Source: Candidatus Brocadiaceae bacterium
Lineage (GTDB): Bacteria; Planctomycetota; Brocadiia; SM23-32
NCBI GenBank assembly: GCA_003551785.1
Contig: PUNP01000117.1
Location: 1-9,522 of the forward strand
DNA length: 9,522 nucleotides
Reading direction: 5' to 3'
This document shows, in pieces, positions 1-7,736 of this stretch. The stretch's first letter is position 1. Each line of letters opens with the position of its first letter. The translations under genes and the position numbers were made by a program. The notes beneath the pieces were generated by a model that had not been told where the DNA came from, made no database searches, and saw only the letters and a program-made list of their open reading frames with translations.

Positions 1-37
1 CCGGCTTAAAAATCCCCGCTTCGTCCTGATCAATCAT
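1..37 (-). CDS. possible start of a further leftward gene, cut by the window edge
   Basis: A minus-strand ATG at 37-35 opens a frame that stays open to base 1. It encodes MIDQDEAGIFKP and continues outside the window. It would overlap the end of the GT-C gene (stop 32-30) by 8 bases, a spacing common inside bacterial operons. No Shine-Dalgarno site is visible in the AT-rich stretch before it. Twelve codons are too few to name a family, and the open frame could be chance. The overlap with a gene on the same strand is the only support. Confidence 0.3.
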   Translation of the reverse strand, partial: MIDQDEAGIFKP

Positions 38-1676
38 TAAGTATGAATGCTTTGATATCATTACTTTCCGCGATGGAACTTTTCGGGAAATGTCTTTGTA
101 AGCTTCTCACAAGGTAATCTCCGTCGTAATATAGTTGATATCCGGGAGCAAAATATATAAAACCAACAATAGGAATTATTACCGTTCTTTTGTCCGGTTC
201 GATCTCGATCATGTTTAAATCATTTTTCAGGATGTATTTTGCTCGAGGCTGTTGAAACTGTGTTCGTTCAATGAAAAGGGTGGGTTGGGCAATAAGTGCT
301 GCAAAGTCAGCATTAAATGAGGGTTCGGCGACATATACATATTTGCGATCGGCTTCATCAAAACTGTTAACATAATGCCCAATATTTACAAAATCCATCG
401 TGAAAGCCTTTTTGACTTCGGGTTTTGGAGCCCATTTAAAAAAATACTTATCAACTTCCCGGGCAGCGATGGAGAAAAAAAGGATGACGAAAGTGGAAAT
501 TAATATTTTTTTTCTACTCAATTTTTCATTGAGGAATTTAAATATTAAAAATACTCCTGCGGCCGATATGATATACACCACAGGTAAAACACCAAGGACT
601 CCAACTGAATGAGGTATTTGGTTGATTTGGAGCATCCCGGGCAGAAGCATGACGAAAAACCATCCCAAAATGAGTGTGTAAACGGCCGTTAATCGGTAAT
701 TGCCGGCTTTTATCCATTGCCGTAAATGGTACAATCCAACCGTGAATCCTGTAACGAACAGTATTCCCAATGGCCGGGAAAGCATAGCTTCTCCCGGGAT
801 ATTGTGTCTCCAGTTGGGATCACCGCGGAAATTAAACATTCCAAGATGGGCGGCGACGCTTCGGGGCAGGGACGAGAAATAGTGAGCCGTTCCAAACTGA
901 TTCCCCAGTTCACTTATGCGTCCCCAAAAATGATCCGGATTATAAAGGTAGTATATTAACATGGGGGCGGCCGTCAGGAAAGCCGAAAGAATGAATACAA
1001 GCATTAAATAAAGGTATTTCTGTTTTTTACCCTGCTTTATATAGTACAACCAATAGAAAGACAAAGGAAGAGGCAGTATCAGGGGAGCGATTCGAAATGA
1101 TATGTAAGTGTGCAGTCCCAACCCAAAAATTAATCCCGACACAAAAATAGCATGAAATTTCTCCGTACGCAGACCTTTGAGAAGGAAATACATAGAGAAA
1201 CACAATAGAAAAGGCACCATTATAGCACGAAAAGCTACCCGGCTTGCATTGATATGCCAGAAAGAAAAAGCAAGAAAAAAGGCGGCGAGAAGGCCTATAT
1301 AATGCGCATTTTCCTTCTCATCAGGGTGAAGAAAAGCCCCTTCTTTAGTTAAGAGATAGATTCCCGTAATGGTGAAGCCGCCGATAATAGCCGGGAAAAA
1401 CCTTAGGGAGAATATGCTGATTCCGAATGCACGAAAAGCTAAGGATATGAGCCAGATAAAAAGCCCCTCAATCTCCCCTCCAAGATTGAAACTGTATAAG
1501 AGTCTGAAACTACCATCTTCTATCAGATGGGCTGCCGTATTCCCTTTGAGTGCTTCATCCACCCAGATGCCCGGCGGGATGCTTTCCAGCCTCCACAATC
1601 GAAGGGTTATCCCAAGGGCTGTTATGAGCAGTACAAACGACTTTTCAGCCCAGGCACTGGTAGAGTTTCGAATCAT
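30..1676 (-). CDS. GT-C type membrane glycosyltransferase (GT39/ArnT-like, PMT_2 superfamily)
   Basis: This is a probable polytopic inner-membrane enzyme of 548 residues that moves a sugar from a polyprenyl-phosphate donor to an acceptor on the outer face of the membrane. Residues 12-30 form the first membrane helix. The loop after it carries PPGIWVDEA with Asp40-Glu41, the acidic site expected in the first outer loop of GT-C enzymes. About ten more hydrophobic segments follow, to roughly residue 403. HINASRVAFR (141-150), ML-x-RPLG (298-304) and PHSVGVLGVLP (355-365) match the general pattern of bacterial GT39-like proteins. Residues 405-548 are a mostly soluble C-terminal domain, a usual feature of the group. 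The ATG at 1676 is supported by GAGGTG nine bases upstream. The gene follows the DUF4838 lipoprotein by 54 bases on the same strand with no terminator between, so co-transcription is likely. Donor and acceptor cannot be read from the sequence. Confidence 0.85.
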   Translation of the reverse strand: MIRNSTSAWAEKSFVLLITALGITLRLWRLESIPPGIWVDEALKGNTAAHLIEDGSFRLLYSFNLGGEIEGLFIWLISLAFRAFGISIFSLRFFPAIIGGFTITGIYLLTKEGAFLHPDEKENAHYIGLLAAFFLAFSFWHINASRVAFRAIMVPFLLCFSMYFLLKGLRTEKFHAIFVSGLIFGLGLHTYISFRIAPLILPLPLSFYWLYYIKQGKKQKYLYLMLVFILSAFLTAAPMLIYYLYNPDHFWGRISELGNQFGTAHYFSSLPRSVAAHLGMFNFRGDPNWRHNIPGEAMLSRPLGILFVTGFTVGLYHLRQWIKAGNYRLTAVYTLILGWFFVMLLPGMLQINQIPHSVGVLGVLPVVYIISAAGVFLIFKFLNEKLSRKKILISTFVILFFSIAAREVDKYFFKWAPKPEVKKAFTMDFVNIGHYVNSFDEADRKYVYVAEPSFNADFAALIAQPTLFIERTQFQQPRAKYILKNDLNMIEIEPDKRTVIIPIVGFIYFAPGYQLYYDGDYLVRSLQRHFPKSSIAESNDIKAFILND

Positions 1677-1685
1677 TCAGGAATA

Positions 1686-1691
1686 CACCTC
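1686..1691 (-). promoter_or_regulatory. Shine-Dalgarno site of the leftward GT-C gene
   Basis: The minus strand reads GAGGTG here, with nine bases between it and the ATG at 1676-1674. This fixes the start codon and shows that the second gene of the leftward unit has its own ribosome entry site. Confidence 0.6.
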
Positions 1692-1730
1692 AATGTTTAC
1701 TTCGTAGTTAACTTTAATGAAAAATAAGGG

Positions 1731-4265
1731 TTATCCGGCCCCCCTGGTTTCATGCGGCGCTACACCTTCGGCAGGCACATAGAGGAATACCGATTTAAAT
1801 ATACCGCCCCAGTTCCACATGTCCTTACTTCGGAACGTGAAACTGTTTACCTCGCCCGGGCGCAGCATATCTGTTACGTCCACATCAAATTCCTGGTTGT
1901 AGTTGCCGCTCCACGATCCACCCAGGTCAAGGGTGCTTACCGTGTCGCCGTCGTCATTCTGCCAGGTTACCCGTCGGCCGTTGATAAAGAAATCCATGTG
2001 TCCAAAAATTCCGGTCACCACCATCCGGATTTCCTTTTCTCCCGCCCGCTCCGGGATATAAGCAGCGTTACGGTACCAATTAAACCCTTCATACTCAGCC
2101 TCCTCCCTTTGCCAGGAATGACTGGAGCGCATTGTCAGCCATCCGGGCATAACCTGGTCGGCTCCTTCGACGTTACCGTCCGGATCCCCTTTGAATAGGG
2201 CGGGAGGCTCAAAATCGTACCATTCCTCTTCCATGCCGGCAGCATCGGGATCATGGCGGAAATACCAGTTCTGAGGCAGCATGACGAGTAATTCGCCGCT
2301 TTCCCCGCTCTGCCTTTCAGCGAGTTCCCTGTAAGTATTGTAAAGTGAATACATGCTGAAAGGACGGCCGTAGTACCAGTGGTGATCGACATAGTGGTGG
2401 TTAACCGATTTTACATATTCAAGAAAACTCAGGTAATCCGATGCACGCCGGTGTGCTTCAGCAAAGTGTCCGTCCTCTTCGGCTTTCCTGGTCTTGAGGT
2501 ATTTGACCATGTGCCGCTGACAAAGACGCCACATGTTCACCCTCCTTTTGTGCATTTCGGTTTCGGCGAGCTTTTCGGCCCGGTCTATATAGGAACCAAG
2601 GTGCCTGGCAAACTCTACACTGTAAAGACGCGTCAAAACTTCGTCACCGTGCCTGAAAGCGTCGGTCTCAATAGTCCGGCGGGAAAGTGCGTCAAAAAAC
2701 TCATACATCGGCTCCCAGGCAGGACCGAACATCCCCCTGCACATATCCTCAAGTTCCTGCTGGATGTCAAGTTCAGTATTCCAGTACAGACGGCTCCTGA
2801 TCCAGTGGTTGAGACCGGCGGCAAACCACGAATGAGAACAGGCTTCCGGTGTGAACCCGCGTACGCCCGTGCTTTTGTACCACGGGATTTCCAGGGCCAG
2901 CTGGTAAGTTCGGAACACGGGCAGGTTCTGCTGAAAGGTTATATAGGGGTCGTAATCGCGAAGATACATGTTGGATGTGCCGGAACCCCATCCCTTGATA
3001 GCTTCCCGGACCTGTTCAAGCAGATAAGTGCGCGGTTGATTCAGAATAAGTTTTTTTAAGTCATCCGGCAATCTGCGGAAAGCGTCCATATCCTCCAGCG
3101 TCTCCGCATCAAGAAAGGTATGAAAGGGGTCATATCCGAGCGGTGCTAAGTAGGGTGCAAGCTGATGCGGCACTTCACCGTCCGGCGGGGCCATGAGGTT
3201 AGAATAGACATAAAAACCATACTGAAACTCGCGGCCTGGGAATTTTTCATCTATCCTGTCGAATATCTCACGGGTGAAATCCAGATACAGGCCCATTATA
3301 TCGCGCGGATCGCCTTCGCAGGCTGCCGTACAGTCCGGGCATTCACAAAACTGCGCTCCGTCAGCCAGTGCAACAGGATAGCCCCTGGCATCGGGATTCT
3401 CGGTGAAATATCCGGTAAGGAATTCCACCGCTGCTTCAGTGACGTCGGGATTCGTCATGCACAGATGAGTCGGGCTGCGCTGTCCGTCGCGAAGTGCATA
3501 ATACTCCGGATGCTCTTCGAACGTGTCTCTGCCTACTATCCTGTGGAAATTATGGCCGCGCGGGGGAGCCCAGCCTCCGAACTTGTTGCGCCTCATCCAT
3601 TCGTAAAACTCTGACCGCGTTTCCGCATCCCGCCGTGCATACTGGCTGGTCATCGTGAGCTGAATCGATCTTTGTTCAAATTCGGGCTCCCTTATCATCT
3701 GGAATTCGGGAACGGTTATCGTTGACATTTCAGGAAGCGTTTCACCTTCCTTTCCCGGATAAAACCACCTGCATCCGAGAGTCTCCAGAAACTCATACAT
3801 GGCATGGCCCGCACCTTCAAGGGTTGAACCGGTCAGGTAAAGGACTTTCCGTTCCGGATCACTGTGGATAATAAGAGCATGCGGCTTCAGACTGTCAGCC
3901 TTACCTGTCAGCCCGGCCTGGCGTGCAGCCGGAGTAGGTCCGATCTGGATAGTATTTTCAACCGTGACATCTTCCGCATCTTCCACGCTGAAAGCCTTCA
4001 GTTCGGCGCCGCTTATGTCACTTACTATTCTCACAAAATCGCTGAGGGACTCCTCAAAACGTTCCTGCTGTCTTTCTGATGCGATTGGATAGTCCGACGG
4101 CTGATTTGCATAAATTATATCGAACTTCGCCTCCCCGTCCTCAACAATTGCCATCATAGCGCCGGCATCAGTATCGCCTCCTGCAGCGGAGCCTTTAACT
4201 TCAGGAGAGCAAGCAGAAATAACAAGAAAAAACACTATTAACGCAACAAATAAAGCATCGCTCAT
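1731..4265 (-). CDS. exported lipoprotein with GH67/GH20-type N-terminal domain and DUF4838 (GH163-like) domain
   Basis: This is a large predicted lipoprotein of 844 residues. Residues 4-18 are hydrophobic and end in the lipobox ISAC with lipidated Cys19; unusually, no Lys or Arg precedes the hydrophobic core. Residues 45-187 resemble the alpha/beta N-terminal domain of GH67/GH20 enzymes (IIYANQPSDYPIA; IQIGPTPAAR; LYLTGSTLEGAGHAMYEFLE; LGCRWFYPG). Residues about 190-470 match DUF4838: GHNFHRIVG (237-245), HPEYYAL (252-258), LCMTNPDV (268-275) and ADGAQFCECPDC (301-312), with a cysteine cluster at 307, 309, 312 and 316. A mostly helical region (about 490-650) follows. Residues about 680-831 look like a beta jelly roll of the GH2/galactose-binding kind (DFFINGRRV; DVTDMLRPGE; WNWGGIFKSVFLYVP). 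As I recall, DUF4838 underlies family GH163, whose characterised members are endo-beta-N-acetylglucosaminidases. Activity here is unproven, and the nearby glycosyltransferases suggest a role in surface glycan turnover or binding. GGAGGA eight bases upstream fixes the ATG at 4265. Confidence 0.85.
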   Translation of the reverse strand: MSDALFVALIVFFLVISACSPEVKGSAAGGDTDAGAMMAIVEDGEAKFDIIYANQPSDYPIASERQQERFEESLSDFVRIVSDISGAELKAFSVEDAEDVTVENTIQIGPTPAARQAGLTGKADSLKPHALIIHSDPERKVLYLTGSTLEGAGHAMYEFLETLGCRWFYPGKEGETLPEMSTITVPEFQMIREPEFEQRSIQLTMTSQYARRDAETRSEFYEWMRRNKFGGWAPPRGHNFHRIVGRDTFEEHPEYYALRDGQRSPTHLCMTNPDVTEAAVEFLTGYFTENPDARGYPVALADGAQFCECPDCTAACEGDPRDIMGLYLDFTREIFDRIDEKFPGREFQYGFYVYSNLMAPPDGEVPHQLAPYLAPLGYDPFHTFLDAETLEDMDAFRRLPDDLKKLILNQPRTYLLEQVREAIKGWGSGTSNMYLRDYDPYITFQQNLPVFRTYQLALEIPWYKSTGVRGFTPEACSHSWFAAGLNHWIRSRLYWNTELDIQQELEDMCRGMFGPAWEPMYEFFDALSRRTIETDAFRHGDEVLTRLYSVEFARHLGSYIDRAEKLAETEMHKRRVNMWRLCQRHMVKYLKTRKAEEDGHFAEAHRRASDYLSFLEYVKSVNHHYVDHHWYYGRPFSMYSLYNTYRELAERQSGESGELLVMLPQNWYFRHDPDAAGMEEEWYDFEPPALFKGDPDGNVEGADQVMPGWLTMRSSHSWQREEAEYEGFNWYRNAAYIPERAGEKEIRMVVTGIFGHMDFFINGRRVTWQNDDGDTVSTLDLGGSWSGNYNQEFDVDVTDMLRPGEVNSFTFRSKDMWNWGGIFKSVFLYVPAEGVAPHETRGAG

Positions 4266-4273
4266 GAGAATCG

Positions 4274-4279
4274 TCCTCC
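4274..4279 (-). promoter_or_regulatory. strong Shine-Dalgarno site of the DUF4838 gene
   Basis: The minus strand reads GGAGGA, with eight bases to the ATG at 4265-4263. It is a near-consensus ribosome binding site and decides the start, because no usable in-frame start codon lies between it and the predicted transcription start. Confidence 0.7.
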
Positions 4280-4333
4280 GTAAAAAAAAGCTTAATTGTA
4301 AGTATTCAGTGAACCGCGTTGCTCAATGTTATT

Positions 4334-4362
4334 ATGATACTCGATTGAAACACCTTAATCAA
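4334..4362 (-). promoter_or_regulatory. predicted sigma-70 promoter for the leftward unit
   Basis: On the minus strand TTGATT (4362-4357) matches the -35 consensus at four of six bases. After exactly 17 bases, TATCAT (4339-4334) matches the -10 consensus at five of six. Transcription would start near 4327, giving an untranslated leader of about 60 bases before the DUF4838 start codon. This is a by-eye prediction. Confidence 0.45.
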
Positions 4363-4412
4363 CCATGCATTCTATCAAATGTCCGCCCTCGTCCCTGTCA
4401 AAATAGTGTAAA

Positions 4413-4441
4413 TTGTATCATATGTGATAATCCCGTATAAT
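4413..4441 (+). promoter_or_regulatory. predicted sigma-70 promoter for the rightward glycosylation operon
   Basis: TTGTAT (4413-4418) and a perfect TATAAT (4436-4441) are separated by 17 bases. Transcription would start near 4448. The -10 box covers the first bases of an in-frame ATG at 4440, so a transcript from this promoter could not use that ATG. The next in-frame ATG, at 4506, then becomes the likely start, with a leader of about 58 bases. The -35 box matches consensus at only three of six positions, so an activator may be needed. Confidence 0.5.
4416..4429. promoter_or_regulatory. possible operator: TATCA-TATG-TGATA inverted repeat
   Basis: Perfect five-base arms TATCA (4416-4420) and TGATA (4425-4429) flank a four-base centre. 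The repeat lies between the -35 and -10 boxes of the rightward promoter. GTATCATA at 4415-4422 also recurs on the opposite strand at 4340-4333, covering the -10 box of the leftward promoter. One regulator could therefore touch both promoters. The arms are short and AT-rich, so chance is a real alternative. Confidence 0.25.
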
Positions 4442-4505
4442 GGGTATCTTCATTCCTCCGGCACGAAGCCAGGTGTCTGCTCTACTTACAAACAATAACT
4501 ATTTT

Positions 4506-6080
4506 ATGAGCGAAAATGTCATAGAAAAATCCTGTTGTGGACTCAAGGTATGTCTCATCAATCCTCCCGTATTAGGGGTGCTGGAACCCTGGTATGACAG
4601 GCCGGATTACGGGCGGACAGCTCTTGCCTATCTTGCGGGTTATTTGAGAGCTTTTTCCGCACATGTCCCCGTCATTATAGATGCAAAACTTGAAAGGCTC
4701 GACTTCCGGGGTGTGCGTAAGAGGGTGGGCGAACTGCGCCCGGACGTCGTCGGTTTAGGAGCACTGACCAATGAGATAAAACCGGCCGCCTATCAGGCTG
4801 CTCTGATAAAGCGCGACTTTCCCCAAACTCCGGTCGTCGTCGGAGGGGCTCATGTGACCGCTATGCCCCAGAAGACTCTGGAAGAGTTTCCTTCCTTTGA
4901 TGTTGGCGTAGTGGGAGAGGGCGAGCAGACGCTTCTGGAACTTTGCAATGCTTTGCAGGACGGCATGAAGCAGCAGTCACTCCATTCTATCGATGGCCTG
5001 GTTGTCCGCCAGGGACGCGGCATTCTGGTGACTCCGTACAGGAAACGTATCATGAACCTTGATGAGATACCCGTTCCGGCATGGGACCTTTTGCCCCCCG
5101 CCGGCACTTATTTTGTTCAAACAATGCGTGGCTGTCCTTATAACTGCCCCTTCTGTATGAATCCTAACGGTAAAATCATCCGCCAGCGTTCGGTGACGGA
5201 TGTTATCGATGAATTGCAGTGGCTCGTTGAGGATTTTCAGCCTGGAATGATCAGTTTCGGTGATGAATTGTTCAGCCTTGATAAACGCCGTACGCATAAA
5301 TTGCTTGATGCTATGATAGAGAGGCGGATCGCCCGGAAAACAAGGTGGATCGTACAGACGCATGTGAATCATGTCGATGAATCACTTTTTGCAAAATTCA
5401 AAGCGGCTGGAGTTGAACGCGTTGAGCTGGGAGTTGAGACTGGAGACGACAAAACATTGAAAAGTCTTAATAAGGGGATCAATTTAGAAAAGGTTCGCAG
5501 AACCTGTAAAGCGGGGAAAGATGCCGGAGTCAATATCGGGATATTTCTTCTTTTCGGGCTGCCGAACGAGTCTTTGATGAGTATTGAGCGGACGATCGAT
5601 ATCGCCGTGAAAATCAATCCCGACCTCCCTATGTTCGGAGTTATGACGCCTTATCCGGGCACCGAGGTGGGCAGGATGGCCGCAAAATCGGAGGGGGGAT
5701 ACCGGCTGAAAACCATGGACTGGGATGAATATAACAAGCAGATCGGAGGGGCTTTGGAATTCGCACAACTAAGCAGGGAACGTATCGAACGGCTTCAGGC
5801 CAAAGCCTATCTCATGGTCTATTTGAAAAACTGCCGATTCATTGATCTTGCACGTGTACTCTGGGAATACCGTTACGGAGTGGTTAATGTCCTGAAAAAA
5901 ATGGTGTTGGGCAGAGATGCATTACGTGGCATATTAGCGAAACCTGCTGACTATGAAGAGATGATCCGCTCACCCGTTCGAATACGTCCCGATGCACTGG
6001 TAGATGCGCGCGAGAAATGGTATCAATATCAAATGAACGAATTGAAGGAGCAAAGGCAATCGCACTGCGAAAAACATTAA
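4506..6080 (+). CDS. B12-binding-type radical SAM enzyme (BchE-like class)
   Basis: This 524-residue protein (counted from 4506) has an N-terminal cobalamin-binding-like Rossmann domain and a radical SAM barrel. With residues numbered from the longer possible start at 4440, the first strand is KVCLINPP (36-43). PDVVGLGALT (101-110), PVVVGGAHVT (131-140) and DVGVVGEGEQTLLEL (154-168) follow, all typical of this class. The canonical DxHxxG cobalamin ligand motif is not visible; residue 81 is Asp but the expected His is absent. CPYNCPFC gives the CxxxCxxC iron-sulfur motif (Cys232, 236, 239). Later motifs are ISFGDELF (271-278), VELGVETG (328-335), GIFLLFGLPNES (367-378) and MTPYPGTE (402-409). 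About 90 basic-rich residues form the C-terminal tail. The class includes methylases, cyclases and lipid-modifying enzymes, and the substrate is unknown. The gene heads an operon with a GT-C enzyme (64-base overlap), a GT2 enzyme and a GtrA protein. Neither possible start has a clear Shine-Dalgarno site; 4506 is chosen because TATAAT overlaps the ATG at 4440. Confidence 0.85.
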   Translation: MSENVIEKSCCGLKVCLINPPVLGVLEPWYDRPDYGRTALAYLAGYLRAFSAHVPVIIDAKLERLDFRGVRKRVGELRPDVVGLGALTNEIKPAAYQAALIKRDFPQTPVVVGGAHVTAMPQKTLEEFPSFDVGVVGEGEQTLLELCNALQDGMKQQSLHSIDGLVVRQGRGILVTPYRKRIMNLDEIPVPAWDLLPPAGTYFVQTMRGCPYNCPFCMNPNGKIIRQRSVTDVIDELQWLVEDFQPGMISFGDELFSLDKRRTHKLLDAMIERRIARKTRWIVQTHVNHVDESLFAKFKAAGVERVELGVETGDDKTLKSLNKGINLEKVRRTCKAGKDAGVNIGIFLLFGLPNESLMSIERTIDIAVKINPDLPMFGVMTPYPGTEVGRMAAKSEGGYRLKTMDWDEYNKQIGGALEFAQLSRERIERLQAKAYLMVYLKNCRFIDLARVLWEYRYGVVNVLKKMVLGRDALRGILAKPADYEEMIRSPVRIRPDALVDAREKWYQYQMNELKEQRQSHCEKH

Positions 6081-7699
6081 TTGCGGCGTTTTTTTTAATA
6101 TTCCTTTTGATCGGGTTGTTTATTGCCCCCGATTATGGTCTTTCCTGGGACGGTCCCATGGAAAGAAATCGTGGAAAGGAGACCTGCTATTACCTTTACT
6201 CGGGGCAATGGACGATCCCGGATTGGGTCGACCCTTACCATGGCCAATCCTATGTCCTCTCACTTGCACTGCTTGAAAGGATTTTCATCCCTGAAAAACC
6301 CTCCCGTCACCTTTTCCCGGATGACAATACCCGATGGTTTGAACATGACACAGACATGGACCTGCAATCAATTTATACTTTTCGCCATCGCATGAACTTT
6401 CTGCTTTTTTTTGCCGGTGTGGTTGCATTCTTCCTGCTGGCTGTAAAAACCTTCCAGGATTGGAAGTTGGGATTGCTGAGCTGTCTTATCTTGCTCCTGT
6501 CTCCCAGGATATTCGCTCATTCTTTTTTCAACCCCAAGGACCTGCCGTTTTTATCTGTTTTTGTTATCGCCGTTTATACTATGCTAAACTATTTTGATAA
6601 GAAGACCTTTGCAGCAGCAGCCATTCATGGTATCGTCTGTGCTTTTCTCATTGGTATAAGAATTATGGGGATTCTTGTGCCGTTTTTGACCTGTTGTTTT
6701 TTACTCTATGAGAACCTTGCTCATCATAAAAAGGTCGGGCACGAGCCTGTTTGTAAACAATCCAATTTTACTATCTATATTGCCTATCTTGTGCCGTTTA
6801 CGGTTTTCTTCTGGCCGTTGCTCTGGAGCCGCCCCCTTGTGAATTTCACTAATGCCTTTCTGGATGCAAACCGGCATACATGGCCCGGATTTAATTTATT
6901 TGCGGGGCGGTTGATCCCGGCGGCGGACCTTCCCCGGTATTATATTCCGGTCTGGATTCTCATCACCACTCCGCTGTCATATATTTTTCTTTTCATAACA
7001 GGGCTGTTTGCCTTAATGCGTCGCGCTGGGGGCCCGGGGGGAACAAGGCAGAGGAACCTGCTTATATGTGCTTTATGGTTCTTTCTGCCGTTGCTGACTG
7101 TTGTAATTTTGCGTTCGACTTTGTACGACGGATGGCGGCAGATGTTCTTTATCTATCCGGCACTTGTTATAATTGCTGTTTACGGTTGGCATACACTTTA
7201 TGGATATTTGAGTCGCCATAACGCGCCTCGGTTCTTTGTTTACCTCCGATTAGCACTGATTGTTGTGCTGATCGTTCAGTTGGGTTCTGTCGGTTCGTTT
7301 ATGGTGCGTTCCCATCCTTATCAGCATGTATATTTCGGAGACATCGCCTATTCCCATTTTTTAGATGTCGATAAGGACGGGTTTGAACGCGATTACTGGG
7401 CTCTGTCGATGAGAGAAGCTCTGGAGTATATATTGAGTCAGGACGATCGTGAGGAAGTGAAAGTGCATCCTGAGAATTGGATTCCCCAGGTCAATTCCTA
7501 TATGTTAAGTCGTGAAAAAAGGGGCCGGCTCAGATTTGTTTCTCAGATTGATGCGGCTGATTATTATATAACCCATTATAGATGGCATATGTGGGGACAT
7601 GTGGAATTCCCCCCGCAGGGCGCATCAAGAAGCGTCGAAGAGTTCTATAGCATAAGCGTGGACGGAGTGAATATTTTGACAGTTTTCAGACTGAATTAA
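6017..7699 (+). CDS. GT-C type membrane glycosyltransferase (GT39-like)
   Basis: This polytopic membrane protein of 560 residues is the probable outer-face sugar transferase of the operon. A short cytoplasmic N-terminus precedes helix 1 (20-37). It is followed by DYGLSWDGP, with Asp45 at the expected acidic site of the first outer loop. FRHRMN (122-127) and SPRIFAHSFFNPKDLPF (162-178) match a pattern common in uncharacterised bacterial GT39-like proteins. So do DGWRQMFFIYPAL (371-383), HPYQHVYF (433-440) and ERDYWALSMREALEY (457-471). About ten membrane segments end near residue 425, and residues 430-560 form a soluble domain. The ATG at 6017 lies inside the radical SAM gene, overlapping it by 64 bases. 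No later in-frame ATG or GTG occurs before the first helix, so this start is favoured although it lacks a good Shine-Dalgarno site. The overlap implies co-expression with the radical SAM enzyme. The protein appears only distantly related to the leftward GT-C gene, so the two are probably not recent duplicates. Confidence 0.85.
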   Translation: MVSISNERIEGAKAIALRKTLIAAFFLIFLLIGLFIAPDYGLSWDGPMERNRGKETCYYLYSGQWTIPDWVDPYHGQSYVLSLALLERIFIPEKPSRHLFPDDNTRWFEHDTDMDLQSIYTFRHRMNFLLFFAGVVAFFLLAVKTFQDWKLGLLSCLILLLSPRIFAHSFFNPKDLPFLSVFVIAVYTMLNYFDKKTFAAAAIHGIVCAFLIGIRIMGILVPFLTCCFLLYENLAHHKKVGHEPVCKQSNFTIYIAYLVPFTVFFWPLLWSRPLVNFTNAFLDANRHTWPGFNLFAGRLIPAADLPRYYIPVWILITTPLSYIFLFITGLFALMRRAGGPGGTRQRNLLICALWFFLPLLTVVILRSTLYDGWRQMFFIYPALVIIAVYGWHTLYGYLSRHNAPRFFVYLRLALIVVLIVQLGSVGSFMVRSHPYQHVYFGDIAYSHFLDVDKDGFERDYWALSMREALEYILSQDDREEVKVHPENWIPQVNSYMLSREKRGRLRFVSQIDAADYYITHYRWHMWGHVEFPPQGASRSVEEFYSISVDGVNILTVFRLN

Positions 7700-7736
7700 G
7701 GTTGATGCATTTTTACTCTTGGTTTTTGTATTCTAA

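Noticed and set aside
1677..1730. Possible terminator between the two leftward genes
   Set aside because: The 54-base gap has only the short palindrome GTTAAC and no GC-rich stem with a T-run.
2379..3059. 226-codon open frame on the plus strand
   Set aside because: It lies wholly antisense to the DUF4838 gene, whose protein has clear conserved motifs. The frame has no recognisable domain or ribosome site.
4282..4302. Small CTTA/TAAG hairpin followed by eight T on the minus strand, before the DUF4838 gene
   Set aside because: The stem is only four AT-rich pairs, too weak for a terminator, and it lies in the leader of a gene with a good promoter and ribosome site.
4440..4505. 22-residue N-terminal extension of the radical SAM protein from the ATG at 4440
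   Set aside because: The ATG overlaps a TATAAT box, has no Shine-Dalgarno site, and the extra residues resemble no part of the B12-binding domain. It is kept only as an alternative start.
5484..5768. Minus-strand open frames inside the radical SAM gene
   Set aside because: They are antisense shadows of a gene with an intact CxxxCxxC motif and family motifs throughout.
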